Below are positions 44,989-53,670 of a stretch of 64,000 nucleotides of DNA, piece after piece. Under the pieces are notes generated by a model. That model saw nothing but the letters and a program-made list of their open reading frames with translations, ran no database searches and had not been told where the DNA came from. The DNA is from an uncultured Mucispirillum sp. (GTDB taxonomy: Bacteria; Chrysiogenota; Deferribacteres; Deferribacterales; Mucispirillaceae). The position numbers and the translations under genes were made by a program. Position 1 is the first letter of the stretch. The number at the start of each line of letters is the position of its first letter. Location: NCBI GenBank assembly GCA_944326705.1, contig CALVEY010000004.1, forward strand, positions 34,207-98,206, written 5' to 3'.

Positions 44989-45378
44989 ATGAAAATAGCA
45001 ATCGCTGTAGAAAATGGTCAGGTTTGCGGCCATTTTGGTCACAGTCCATCTTTTTCATTTTATGAAGTGGAAGATGGTAAAATAGTATCATCAGAAAATA
45101 TTCAAAGCCCAGGTGCAGGTCATGGTGTTCTGCCAGACTTTATTGCATCTAATGGAGCTAAAGTTGTTATTGCAGGCGGTATGGGAGCAGGTGCTGTTAA
45201 TGGCTGTAATGCAAGAGGTATGCAGGTGATTACAGGTGTTACAGGCAGCCCTGATGAAGCAGCATTATTATTTGCAAAAGGCGAGCTTGTATCAAGCGGC
45301 TCAGTATGCTCTCACCATGGCGACCATCATCATGGTGAAGGTCACGACTGCTCACATCATGGCAGCTGTGGTCATTAA
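44989..45378 (+). CDS. NifX/NifB-type FeMo-cofactor-binding-like protein with His-rich tail
   Basis: I start this at ATG 44989, because GAGGTG at 44979-44984 would be its ribosome-binding site; a GTG at 44977 is on that site. The 129-residue protein has the dinitrogenase iron-molybdenum-cofactor family fold (MKIAIAVENGQVCGHFGHSPSF, ANGAKVVIAGGMGAGAVN). The C-terminal 30 residues are rich in His and Cys (CSHHGDHHHGEGHDC and more), which suggests metal storage or transfer. No nif genes are in the window. Its operon partners are Mrp and DUF134. Confidence 0.9.
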   Translation: MKIAIAVENGQVCGHFGHSPSFSFYEVEDGKIVSSENIQSPGAGHGVLPDFIASNGAKVVIAGGMGAGAVNGCNARGMQVITGVTGSPDEAALLFAKGELVSSGSVCSHHGDHHHGEGHDCSHHGSCGH

Positions 45379-45400
45379 TATATAATATTTCATATACATA

Positions 45401-45454
45401 TCCCCCTTGTTTTATAAAATAGTTCTATTTTTATGAAAAAAGGGGGATTTTTTT
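45401..45454 (+). terminator. Rho-independent terminator after the NifX-like gene
   Basis: TCCCCCTT at 45401-45408 pairs with AAGGGGGA at 45440-45447. Four more A/T pairs extend the helix across a one-base bulge, and a run of seven T follows. The stem is GC-rich compared with its surroundings. This separates the metal-cluster operon from the phosphohexomutase gene. Confidence 0.88.
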
Positions 45455-45535
45455 GATTTTTTTGTGATTATGCTTGAAGTATTTTTTATTATAATTTATT
45501 ATAATAGAATATACATGAAAAAGGGGGCGTAATCT

Positions 45536-47329
45536 ATGTTATTTGAATTTCCAAAGAAAGTTAAAGAAAATAATAACAAGCTGTTTAAAAAAACATCTTA
45601 TGATATAAGGGCGTATGTTGGTGAACCTGGAGATTTTTTTAATGAAAAGGCAGTATTGACTCCAGAGGCTATGGAAACTGCAGGTATGCTTACAGCAGGT
45701 ATGGTGTTTAATACTCAAAACGGCGGCACAGTTTCTTTAAAAGAAGGCGATACTATTGTAGTAGGTTACGATAATGGTCCTACATCTAAAATATTAGCAG
45801 AATCATTTGCAAAAGGTGCAGCATCTCAAGGTGTAAATGTATATGACATTGGTATTTCTTCATCTGGGCAGGTATATCAAAACCAGGAACAGTTATCTGC
45901 TCAAGGTCACTGCCAGATTACAAGAAGCCATGTGGAAGTAACAACAAATGGTGCAAAATTTGGCATAGGCACTCAGGGTATTCATACATATTTACTAGGT
46001 CAGATGAATGAGACGGTAGCAGATGACAGCTTCAATCCAAGAAATACTAAACCCGGCACTATTACAGATAAAACAAAAGAAGGCAAAAAAGTATATTTTG
46101 AGAAAATGAAAAGTATTTATAAAGATTATTTTTCTAAAAGAGATAATTCTATGGTGGCAGTAAATGTGTTTGGCGGCACAGGTGTGCAGTATGTGGAATT
46201 ATTTAAAGATATATTTGGTGAAAATGTAACAATATTAGGCAAAGATATAAATGTCAATGCTGGTGATTTGCTTGCAGATCCTACAAGAAAAGAAATGCTT
46301 GAAAGAGTTCCAGGCTTACAGGAAGCATTAGATAAAGGCTTAAGAGTTCATTCTTTTGATTTAGATGCAGACAGAGGCTCTATAACTGAAGGTAAAGATG
46401 CATTAACTTTAAATGGGGAAGGTCACTATTTAGGTGATAATCTGGCATTTATTTTAGCAGGCTATAAGCTGATGATAGCAGTGCCTGCATTAAAGAAAAA
46501 GTTAGAAGAATTACAGGTTGCAAAAGAAAAAATAGATGAAATAGTAAAAATTGCAAGCATTATTTATGTAGACCCACGCTATACATCAAGTGTAAAAAGC
46601 TATGTGGAAAAAGAGTTACATGGCACAACGGAGTTTCACAGAAAAGGTCATTCTTTATGGAAAGAAACTATTACAGCTAATATGAATAAAATGGCAGCTC
46701 TTGCCGGCTTTTCATCTATAAAAGAGTTTGTTGCAAAAACAGGCTACAGGGATATACAAATTGAGGCATCGCTGCATATGTTTTCAACTGATACTATGGA
46801 CGGCATACCAAGAGATGATGCTGTTGAAAATATATTTCTGCTTGAAAAAGTATTAGATGAAATGAATATAAAAACATTAAAACCATTTTTTGATAAAATG
46901 CCAAAACGCTTTATTACAAAAGAAATCCGCACAACTTCTATATCTAATGAGGCAAAAGATGCAATAACAGCATCTATTTTAGATAGTTTAAGAAAAACAT
47001 TTGAAGGTAAAAAAGGTTTTTCTATAGTAGAGTTTGACGGACAGATTAGGGTTGACTGGTCAACAGGCTTTTTAATGTATGGCATGAGCAACACTTCTCC
47101 AAAGCTTACATTTATGGCAGAGGGTGAAACTGTAAAAGAAAGAAATATGGTGCTTGCATATATTATGGCACTTCATAACGAAGCAAAAAAACGAGAAAAA
47201 GATGATTTACCTATGGACGTATCAGAAAATCCGTTTTATATTAAAGATGCAAGTTATGAAATGAATAAACCTGATGAAGTTGATTTTAATGATGAAAGGG
47301 TAAAAGAATTTATTAAATTTATTGGTTAA
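45536..47329 (+). CDS. Divergent alpha-D-phosphohexomutase family protein
   Basis: The 597-residue protein is a phosphoglucomutase/phosphomannomutase homologue. It has an early VVGYDNGPTSKIL, a phosphoserine site at Ser131 in TRSHVEVTTNGAK (normally TASHNP), the metal loop DLDADR at 275-280 and a late VRIDWSTG-like VDWSTGFLMYGMSNTSP phosphate loop. It is longer than usual (about 450 residues), with an insertion near 300-380. Sugar-1-phosphate supply for the polysaccharide is likely; the altered motif leaves the substrate open. TATAAT at 45500-45505 and an AAGGGGG site before ATG 45536 are visible upstream. Confidence 0.8.
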   Translation: MLFEFPKKVKENNNKLFKKTSYDIRAYVGEPGDFFNEKAVLTPEAMETAGMLTAGMVFNTQNGGTVSLKEGDTIVVGYDNGPTSKILAESFAKGAASQGVNVYDIGISSSGQVYQNQEQLSAQGHCQITRSHVEVTTNGAKFGIGTQGIHTYLLGQMNETVADDSFNPRNTKPGTITDKTKEGKKVYFEKMKSIYKDYFSKRDNSMVAVNVFGGTGVQYVELFKDIFGENVTILGKDINVNAGDLLADPTRKEMLERVPGLQEALDKGLRVHSFDLDADRGSITEGKDALTLNGEGHYLGDNLAFILAGYKLMIAVPALKKKLEELQVAKEKIDEIVKIASIIYVDPRYTSSVKSYVEKELHGTTEFHRKGHSLWKETITANMNKMAALAGFSSIKEFVAKTGYRDIQIEASLHMFSTDTMDGIPRDDAVENIFLLEKVLDEMNIKTLKPFFDKMPKRFITKEIRTTSISNEAKDAITASILDSLRKTFEGKKGFSIVEFDGQIRVDWSTGFLMYGMSNTSPKLTFMAEGETVKERNMVLAYIMALHNEAKKREKDDLPMDVSENPFYIKDASYEMNKPDEVDFNDERVKEFIKFIG

Positions 47330-47335
47330 TATATA

Positions 47336-47385
47336 TTCTGCCCTGTTTATTACAGATATTTATAAAATATATAAGCAGGGCAGAA
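47336..47385 (+). terminator. Candidate terminator after the phosphohexomutase gene
   Basis: TTCTGCCCTG at 47336-47345 pairs perfectly with CAGGGCAGAA at 47376-47385 around a 30-base AT-rich loop. The T tract after it is weak (ATTATTGT). It might also serve as a 5' stem for the next gene. Confidence 0.55.
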
Positions 47386-47425
47386 ATTATTGTATAGTAT
47401 AAGGTTGCTTATAAGGAGTTTTACT

Positions 47426-47626
47426 ATGCATAATTTAATTCATTACAAAGAACATTACGGCCGTATATCATATTCTGCCAGTGATAACAATTTTACAAGC
47501 AGTGTAAAAGGCGTAAAGGCAGGAAATAATGTATCAGTCAAAGGCTCATCTGAAGAAGAAGTAAAAAAAGCCTTTAAAGATTACATTGATGAAATGACTA
47601 ATACAAATAACACTAAGAAATTATAG
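47426..47626 (+). CDS. Orphan HicB-like antitoxin domain protein
   Basis: I start this at ATG 47426, because AAGGAG at 47413-47418 precedes it well. The 66-residue protein has the HicB partial RNase-H-like fold: HYKEHYGRISYSASDNNF, then SVKGSSEEEVKKAFKDYIDEM. There is no C-terminal DNA-binding domain, and no HicA-like gene (about 60 residues with a GSH motif) is next to it. It may be a solitary regulator or a truncated antitoxin. It ends 6 bases into the convergent GNAT gene. Confidence 0.72.
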   Translation: MHNLIHYKEHYGRISYSASDNNFTSSVKGVKAGNNVSVKGSSEEEVKKAFKDYIDEMTNTNNTKKL

Positions 47627-48169
47627 TTTTAAGTCATTAAAATTAATAAATGGTGCTGGCGGGGTAGTGTGGTTTCCTATAATTTTTTCAAGCCATAGTA
47701 TATCATGCCATGTGTTGTGCTTATATCCGCAGTTGTGAAAATGGGCTGCAACTTCGAACCCAAATTTTTTATGAAAAAGCACACTTTCAGTATTTGCATA
47801 AGTAATACATGCATATATATTTAATATATTCTGCTTTTTAATATAATCAAAAAGAGCAGTATAAAGTTTTGTGCCTATTGATTTATTTAAATATTCATGG
47901 TGCAGATAGATTGTAGTTTCGCATGAATAATCATAAGCTTTTCTTGTTCTCAGAGGTGCAGCATAAGCAAAGCCTGCCATTTTCCCATTTATTTTAGCAG
48001 TTAAGTATGGATATTTTTTCTGTATATTTTCTACTCTTAATGAAAATTCATTTATATCTGGTATTTCTATTTCAAAAGTAGCAGGTGAGTTTAAAACATA
48101 GTATCCGTAAATATCTAATATATCTTTAATATCACTTTTTTCAGCAATACTTATAATTACATTATCCAT
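47621..48169 (-). CDS. GNAT acetyltransferase, phosphinothricin/methionine sulfoximine type
   Basis: The 182-residue protein resembles the Pat/MnaT group: VISIAEKSDIKDILDIYGYYV, then TFEIEIPDINEF, YSCETTIYLHHEYLNKSIGTKLY with the acyl-CoA loop, NTESVLFHKKFGFEVAAHFHNCGYKHNTWHD at the end. Such enzymes acetylate amino groups of small molecules such as methionine sulfoximine. Its downstream end converges with the HicB-like gene. It is probably cotranscribed with the Sel1 gene whose stop is 1 base upstream of its start. Confidence 0.88.
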   Translation of the reverse strand: MDNVIISIAEKSDIKDILDIYGYYVLNSPATFEIEIPDINEFSLRVENIQKKYPYLTAKINGKMAGFAYAAPLRTRKAYDYSCETTIYLHHEYLNKSIGTKLYTALFDYIKKQNILNIYACITYANTESVLFHKKFGFEVAAHFHNCGYKHNTWHDILWLEKIIGNHTTPPAPFINFNDLKL

Positions 48170-48170
48170 A

Positions 48171-48773
48171 TTAATTATCCTTTAATCTGTCAGTTAATTT
48201 ATTTAGTAATTTTTCATATTCTATGCAGCCTTTATCAAAATTCAATCTGCATGATTTATTAAAATATTCCAGTGCTTTTTTAGCATCTTTTTTTACTTTT
48301 AAGCCCTGCTGATATATTATACCCATATTAAAGCATGATGGAGCATTCTGCATACTGCATGCTTTTTCATAGAGTTTTCTTGCTTTTGGAAGTGATTTTC
48401 TAGTTATATTTCCTTGATAATAAAGGGCAGCAAGCTCAAAACAGCCAGACACGATACTATTATCACAGGCAGTATTAAAAAGTTTAACAGCTTCTTTCTG
48501 CATTGTTTTATTATAGTCATTTTTATATATTTTTCCAAGGTTTAGGCAGGCTTCATATATTTTATTATCGCATGCTTTTTTATAAGCAGTAACAGCAGAA
48601 ATCATAAGCCCAGTATCCTGAAGAAGCTGGCCTGCAAAAAAGCATGAAAGGAAATCGTTATTACTGCATTCACTTTCAAGCTGTTTAATGCTTCTAACAG
48701 GTATATCAGTTTGAGTAAAGCCTAAGCCTGAAAATATTAAAATTATAGATAATATTAGTGTAATTTTTTTCAT
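48171..48773 (-). CDS. Secreted Sel1-repeat protein
   Basis: The 200-residue protein begins with a signal peptide (ILSIILIFSGLGFTQ). It then has four or five Sel1-like repeats, visible as ACLNLGKIYKN, GCFELAALYYQGN and SCFNMGIIYQQGLKV. The repeats contain paired Cys (CNNDFLSC, CDNKIYEAC, CDNSIVSGC, CSMQNAPSC, CRLNFDKGC) at regular spacing, as in Helicobacter cysteine-rich proteins, so disulfide-linked helix pairs are likely. Expected in the periplasm or outside the cell. Function unknown. Confidence 0.86.
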   Translation of the reverse strand: MKKITLILSIILIFSGLGFTQTDIPVRSIKQLESECSNNDFLSCFFAGQLLQDTGLMISAVTAYKKACDNKIYEACLNLGKIYKNDYNKTMQKEAVKLFNTACDNSIVSGCFELAALYYQGNITRKSLPKARKLYEKACSMQNAPSCFNMGIIYQQGLKVKKDAKKALEYFNKSCRLNFDKGCIEYEKLLNKLTDRLKDN

Positions 48774-49046
48774 TTAATTACTATATCTTGAAAAATAATT
48801 TTATGGAAGAAAAATATAATATTTTTATACATAATAAATATAATTTATTTTACATTATGCTGTTACATAAGGTGATGGCATTATTTAGAAATAACAATTA
48901 AAGCATAATTATATATAGTGAAAAAGAATATATTACTATCTTATACAAATGTAAAAATATAGCTGATAAAATTAAAACATATCTAGCATTTTTTATAAAA
49001 TTATGAAATAATAATAAATATATAACGAGAGAGTAAGAGGTAGAAT
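48774..49046. other. Divergent intergenic region, mostly AT-rich
   Basis: About 270 bases between the divergent Sel1-repeat and SfrB-like genes. It must hold two outward promoters. AAGAGG at 49034-49039 is the ribosome-binding site of the plus-strand gene. I see no clear -35/-10 pair, operator palindrome or RNA hairpin. Confidence 0.4.
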
Positions 49047-50984
49047 ATGCCAAAGGTAGTTTATGGCTTTCGTAAAGGTGAGCGTCTTGATTTTAGGAAT
49101 GTTCAGGAGCAGGACAGACCAGAATCACCATTTATCTTTCAAGATGATGTAAACGGTAAACCTGTAAAGCTTGTTATTAGCTGGCATGGATTTTTAGTAT
49201 ATGATGAAGGTATAGATATTGCTGCTGCTATGTGTGAGTTTATGCGGTATGTAAGTGAACATGGCTGCTGTGGCAGGTGTATTCCTGGTAAAAACGGCAC
49301 AACTCTTTTAGCTGATATGATGGAAGAGTTAAGGCAGGACCCAGAGCTTGCAAAAATGCAGGAAGCTCTTGATTTAGCAGACAGTATTCAGGCTACTTCA
49401 AAATGTTCCTTTGCACCATCATCTGTCAGCATTGTTAAATCATTTTTAAAAGAATATCCAGAAAAATTACATAAATATCACAACGCACCAAAGTTAGATT
49501 ATCATTTTCATATGTCGGCACCATGTACTTCTGCATGTCCTGCCCATATACAGATACCAGAATTTATTGATGAGCTTAGGACAAAAAGATTTCTGCCAGC
49601 CTTATCTATTATCAGGGAGCATATGCCGCTTCCTGGTCTTTGCGGCAGAATATGTCCGCATCCATGTGAGGCTGTATGCAGGCGTGGTGAAGTAGATGAG
49701 CCAATAAATATTATGAATTTAAAGCAGTCTGCATGGAATTATGAATATTTTAGAAACCATGTGCCAAATATTCCAGAGAAAAAAGCACCTACCGGCAAAA
49801 CATGTGCAGTAATAGGGGCAGGACCTGCAGGGCTTTCTGCTGCTTATTATTTAGCGCTTATGGGGCATCAGGTGGAAGTATTTGATAAAATGCAGGAGCC
49901 TGGTGGAATGACTGCTGCTGGTATTCCAGATTTTAGAGAACCAAGAGAGCATCTACAGTATGAAGCAAATATTATAAGAAGCTTAGGAGTAAATATTCAT
50001 TATAATAAAACATTAGGTAATGAAATCACATTAGAATATCTTACAGCTTCTTATGATGCGGCACTTTTAGCTATTGGTGCATGGCTTCCACAGGATTCAC
50101 GCATTGCAGATATAGAGCAGGTGGAAGGAGTATGCAATGGTATAGACTACTTAGAGCGTGTATCAAAATATGAAAAGCCTGTTGAAAACAGCAAAGTAAT
50201 AGTTGTAGGTGGTGGAAATACTGCTATAGACTGTGCAAGAACTGCTATACGCTTTAATAATGATGTTACTATATTATACAGGCGCACGCGTGATGAAATG
50301 CCTGCAGAAGATTATGAAATAAAAGATGCAGAAGATGAAGGTGTAAAATTTATGTTTTTAGCTGCACCTGTCAGGGCAGTAGGCGAAAATGGCAGGCTTA
50401 AAGGTATAGAGTGTAATAAAATGCGGCTTGGTTCACCTGATGCAACAGGCAGAAGGAGCCCTGAAGTTGTAAAGGGTGAAAACTTTATTTTAGAATGTGA
50501 TTATCTTATTCCTGCAATAGGTCAAAAACCTGATATGAGTTTTATTCAGGCAGAGGACGGCTTAGAAATTACTAAATGGAATACAATAGTGTGTGATAAA
50601 GTATATTTTACCACATCTATAAAAGGTATTTTTGCAGCGGGGGACTGTATTGATGGGGAAAATACAGTTGTAAGAGCAATAGGCAATGGAAAAAGAGCAG
50701 CCCAGATGATGGATAGATATATGATGAGCGGCAGCCCTTATTTAGAGCCTTCAGAAGTTATGGAAAAATATTTATATGATAATAAAATATTCAGCTATGG
50801 GGAAGCACCAGAGCCGCCTAGACCAGTTATTAAAAGGTATGAAACAGAAAAGCTTCCTGTAGAAGAGCGTATTACAAATTTTCATGAAGTAGAGCAGGCT
50901 TATGATGAACATACTGCAGCTTTGGAAGCAAGACGCTGCCTGCGGTGTATGCGTGTAGGTATGTTTGCAACAGGAGAGAAATAA
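49047..50984 (+). CDS. SfrB-like / GltD-type FAD-dependent oxidoreductase with NuoF C-terminal-like domain
   Basis: The 645-residue protein starts with a NuoF-like domain (about 1-140), with HGCCGRCIPGKNGTTLL in the place of the SCGKCxPCRxG cluster loop. A GltD-type part follows with cysteine blocks CTSACPAHIQIPEF and GLCGRICPHPCEAVC for two [4Fe-4S] clusters, the FAD loop VIGAGPAGLSAAYYLA near 255 and the NAD(P) loop VVGGGNTAIDCARTA near 389. The pair with the next gene resembles SfrAB of Geobacter, an NADPH oxidoreductase first found as a soluble Fe(III) reductase. Context and length support this over GltD. The stop overlaps the next start. Confidence 0.8.
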   Translation: MPKVVYGFRKGERLDFRNVQEQDRPESPFIFQDDVNGKPVKLVISWHGFLVYDEGIDIAAAMCEFMRYVSEHGCCGRCIPGKNGTTLLADMMEELRQDPELAKMQEALDLADSIQATSKCSFAPSSVSIVKSFLKEYPEKLHKYHNAPKLDYHFHMSAPCTSACPAHIQIPEFIDELRTKRFLPALSIIREHMPLPGLCGRICPHPCEAVCRRGEVDEPINIMNLKQSAWNYEYFRNHVPNIPEKKAPTGKTCAVIGAGPAGLSAAYYLALMGHQVEVFDKMQEPGGMTAAGIPDFREPREHLQYEANIIRSLGVNIHYNKTLGNEITLEYLTASYDAALLAIGAWLPQDSRIADIEQVEGVCNGIDYLERVSKYEKPVENSKVIVVGGGNTAIDCARTAIRFNNDVTILYRRTRDEMPAEDYEIKDAEDEGVKFMFLAAPVRAVGENGRLKGIECNKMRLGSPDATGRRSPEVVKGENFILECDYLIPAIGQKPDMSFIQAEDGLEITKWNTIVCDKVYFTTSIKGIFAAGDCIDGENTVVRAIGNGKRAAQMMDRYMMSGSPYLEPSEVMEKYLYDNKIFSYGEAPEPPRPVIKRYETEKLPVEERITNFHEVEQAYDEHTAALEARRCLRCMRVGMFATGEK

Positions 50985-53128
50985 TGGATAGATACATTAC
51001 AATTAATGATAACAAATACCCTTTTAAAGAGGGAGAAACAATATTAATGGTTGCAGAACGCAATAATATCCATATTCCTGTTCTTTGTTATATTAGGGAT
51101 ATTGCTGAAACTGGGGCATGCAGAATATGCCTTGTGGAAGTAGAAGGAGTGCCGCAGCCTGTTGCATCATGCTCTGCTTTTGCAACTGACGGTATGGTTG
51201 TGCGTACTGATACTGAAGAAGTAAAAAAACATAGATTAAAAGCTTTAGAATTTATTCTTTTAAAGCACCCTTTAAAATGCGGAATATGTGAAAATGCAGA
51301 AGACTGTGTTTTAAGAGAGCTTGCCCGCCAAATGGGGTTAAGCGAAGTAACAGATGTGGAAGAAGTTGAGCATCATCCACTGCAGGACTGGAATATGCTT
51401 TTATATGACAGAGATGCATGTGTGCTTTGTATGAGATGTGTTAATGTGTGCAGAGATGTGGCAGGCTGCGATGCTATAGATGTGGTTGCTCGCGGTAATA
51501 ATGCTCATATTGAGCCAGTAAGTGAGCCATTAAACTGTGATTTTTGTGGTATGTGTGTAGACAGCTGCCCAGTTGGAGCTATAAAAGACAAACCTTTTAC
51601 AGATTCTTTAAAAGTATGGGAGTTAGAATATATTAATACTACATGTTCTTTCTGCTCTGTAGGCTGCAAGATTAATTATGGTGTTCATCAAAACCAGATA
51701 CACAGAACAAGGCTTTCCTGTGGCACATCTATCTGTTCTAAAGGACGCTATGGGTTTAAGTTTTTAGATATTGAAAAAAGAATAAAATCACCGCTTGTAA
51801 AAAAAGATGGTGTTTTTATAAAAACAGACTGGCATGATGCTATGGATAAAGTATATCACGGCTTAACTGAATATGGAGTAGAAAACAGCCTTATTATAGC
51901 AGGGGGCTGGCTTTCAAACGAAGAGCTTTTCAGTTATAAAGCATTAGCAGATAAAACAGGTATGAAGTTTATTACAGAAGCAGAAGTTTATTTTGGCAGG
52001 TTTGCCAGACTTTTTAAAGAAAAATTTGGTCATTATGAAAGTGTAGGCACACTAGAAGAAGTAGAAAATTCTGATGTAATATTTGTTATAGGGGCGGATT
52101 TTGCACGAGAAAATGTTGGTGTAAAATGGAGCGTGATTAAAGCAATCCGTAAAAATAATGCAAAAGTAATAACAATAGGGCTGCAAAGGTATGATTACGA
52201 AGAAAGGACATATTTAAGCCTTATTGCAGACTATGCAGATTTTGCAGGAGAATTTGAAAAAATTAAATCATCAGATAAAAATATATATACAGCTTTAAGG
52301 AAGCAGATTTCATCTAATGCAAAAATCTCAATAATAGCAGGCAATGAATATTTCTGCGGAGAAAGGCAGCTGGAATCTATCTTATCATTTGCAGATTATA
52401 TAGGACAGGATAAATTAAGGGCATTTATATTAACTTATGATAAATTTAACTATGTGGGAAGTTTATATGCAGGCGGACTTACTATTGATGAGGCAGTAAA
52501 AGCTTCCCCTAAGGCAGTATTTGCTTTGGCAGTAAACCCATCAACTGGCAAAAATGAAGAGCTTATGCACATAATAGAAAATGCAGAATTTTATGCTACA
52601 CCAGATATGTTTTTAACAGGCACAGTAAATAATGCAGATGTGGTACTTCCTGTTATGGCTGTATTAGAAACAAATGGCACAGCAGTAAGTCTTGACGGCA
52701 GACTGCTGAGAACTAAAAAGGTAGTGCAAAGCCCTGTAAACAGCAAAAGCAATCTGGAAATAGCCCATATTTTAGGCGATTATTTTAGGAAAAAAATAGA
52801 TAAAGATGCTGAAAATGTATTTAAACAGATTGCTGTAAGCTTAGGTTATAATGCAGATGATTATGAAAGCACAGAAGAAGTATACAGAGTAAAGGATAAA
52901 ATATTTAATAAAACAGAATATACATATACTGAGCCTGTACAGACAGAGCGTATAGTATATGTAAACCCAAGACACCATGAGGGAGTATTAACTAAAATAA
53001 TATTTGCTCATGAAGAAGAAAATTATCCTAATTTTCCAGAAATAGAAAAATATATTTCTCCAGGCTATGCCCGTTCAGGAAGTATATTAGATAATTTAGC
53101 AAAAGGAGTAAAATTAATACCTAGATAA
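50984..53128 (+). CDS. SfrA/NuoG-like iron-sulfur and molybdopterin-fold oxidoreductase
   Basis: I start this at ATG 50984 inside TAATGG, overlapping the previous stop, with AGGAG before it. The 714-residue protein has a [2Fe-2S] domain (CYIRDIAETGACRIC to VASC), the His-Cys3 cluster HPLKCGICENAEDC, two [4Fe-4S] sets (CVLCMRCVNVC and CDFCGMCVDSCP) and CSFCSVGC for a fifth. The following molybdopterin-type domain has VVLPVMAVLETNGTAVS but ends without the usual C-terminal MGD-binding domain. It probably acts in electron transfer, as in NuoG and SfrA. Fe-S content is clear; a molybdenum centre is uncertain. Confidence 0.82.
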   Translation: MDRYITINDNKYPFKEGETILMVAERNNIHIPVLCYIRDIAETGACRICLVEVEGVPQPVASCSAFATDGMVVRTDTEEVKKHRLKALEFILLKHPLKCGICENAEDCVLRELARQMGLSEVTDVEEVEHHPLQDWNMLLYDRDACVLCMRCVNVCRDVAGCDAIDVVARGNNAHIEPVSEPLNCDFCGMCVDSCPVGAIKDKPFTDSLKVWELEYINTTCSFCSVGCKINYGVHQNQIHRTRLSCGTSICSKGRYGFKFLDIEKRIKSPLVKKDGVFIKTDWHDAMDKVYHGLTEYGVENSLIIAGGWLSNEELFSYKALADKTGMKFITEAEVYFGRFARLFKEKFGHYESVGTLEEVENSDVIFVIGADFARENVGVKWSVIKAIRKNNAKVITIGLQRYDYEERTYLSLIADYADFAGEFEKIKSSDKNIYTALRKQISSNAKISIIAGNEYFCGERQLESILSFADYIGQDKLRAFILTYDKFNYVGSLYAGGLTIDEAVKASPKAVFALAVNPSTGKNEELMHIIENAEFYATPDMFLTGTVNNADVVLPVMAVLETNGTAVSLDGRLLRTKKVVQSPVNSKSNLEIAHILGDYFRKKIDKDAENVFKQIAVSLGYNADDYESTEEVYRVKDKIFNKTEYTYTEPVQTERIVYVNPRHHEGVLTKIIFAHEEENYPNFPEIEKYISPGYARSGSILDNLAKGVKLIPR

Positions 53129-53151
53129 AAGCCGCAGGCAAGGGGGCAGGT

Positions 53152-53667
53152 ATGTATATTAAATTAGTATTAAGTATTATTTTATCAGCAGTAATACCAT
53201 TATGCAGCTATGCACAAAATGTATCTGCACTGGCAGCAGAAATGGTGGATAATTTAAAGGCACATAATTCAAAAAGCGTTATTATACCAGGTGATAATGG
53301 AGTATTAAATGTGTATTTTGAAAAAACAGGCGCCCAGAATGTATCAGTTCATAGTATGGAGCTTATATATAACGGCATCAGGTCTACTTTTCAAATAGGT
53401 ACAAATATTGCCATAACCCAAAACGGCAGGCTTGTTTTTGCCCGTAATAATGATAAAGTGTATGTACATACTTCCGGGGGCTGCAGGGAAGACTTAAAAA
53501 TCACATTAAGTAATATAGAATATATCTACCAGAAAGAATATGTAGAAGTAAAATATAAAGATGAAGAGTTTAAGTTTCAGGAAGCAGTATATGATAAAAA
53601 TAAATCATCTTTTCAAGTATATAATAATGGCAGATATATAAAAACAGTTAAGCTTAAAAAGCAATAG
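53152..53667 (+). CDS. Hypothetical secreted protein
   Basis: The 171-residue protein has an N-terminal signal peptide (LVLSIILSAVIPLCSYAQ). The rest is beta-rich and basic, with VYFEKTGAQNVSVHSMELI and VKYKDEEFKFQEAVYD. I do not recognise a family. It lies 23 bases after the SfrA-like gene, with GGGGGC as a likely ribosome-binding site, and converges with the menG gene 3 bases away. Expected in the periplasm. Confidence 0.72.
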   Translation: MYIKLVLSIILSAVIPLCSYAQNVSALAAEMVDNLKAHNSKSVIIPGDNGVLNVYFEKTGAQNVSVHSMELIYNGIRSTFQIGTNIAITQNGRLVFARNNDKVYVHTSGGCREDLKITLSNIEYIYQKEYVEVKYKDEEFKFQEAVYDKNKSSFQVYNNGRYIKTVKLKKQ

Positions 53668-53670
53668 TAG

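Noticed and set aside
45525..45529. GGGGG run before the phosphohexomutase start
   Set aside because: Only five G, and it is part of an AAGGGGG ribosome-binding site. Too short for slippage like the nine-G tracts.
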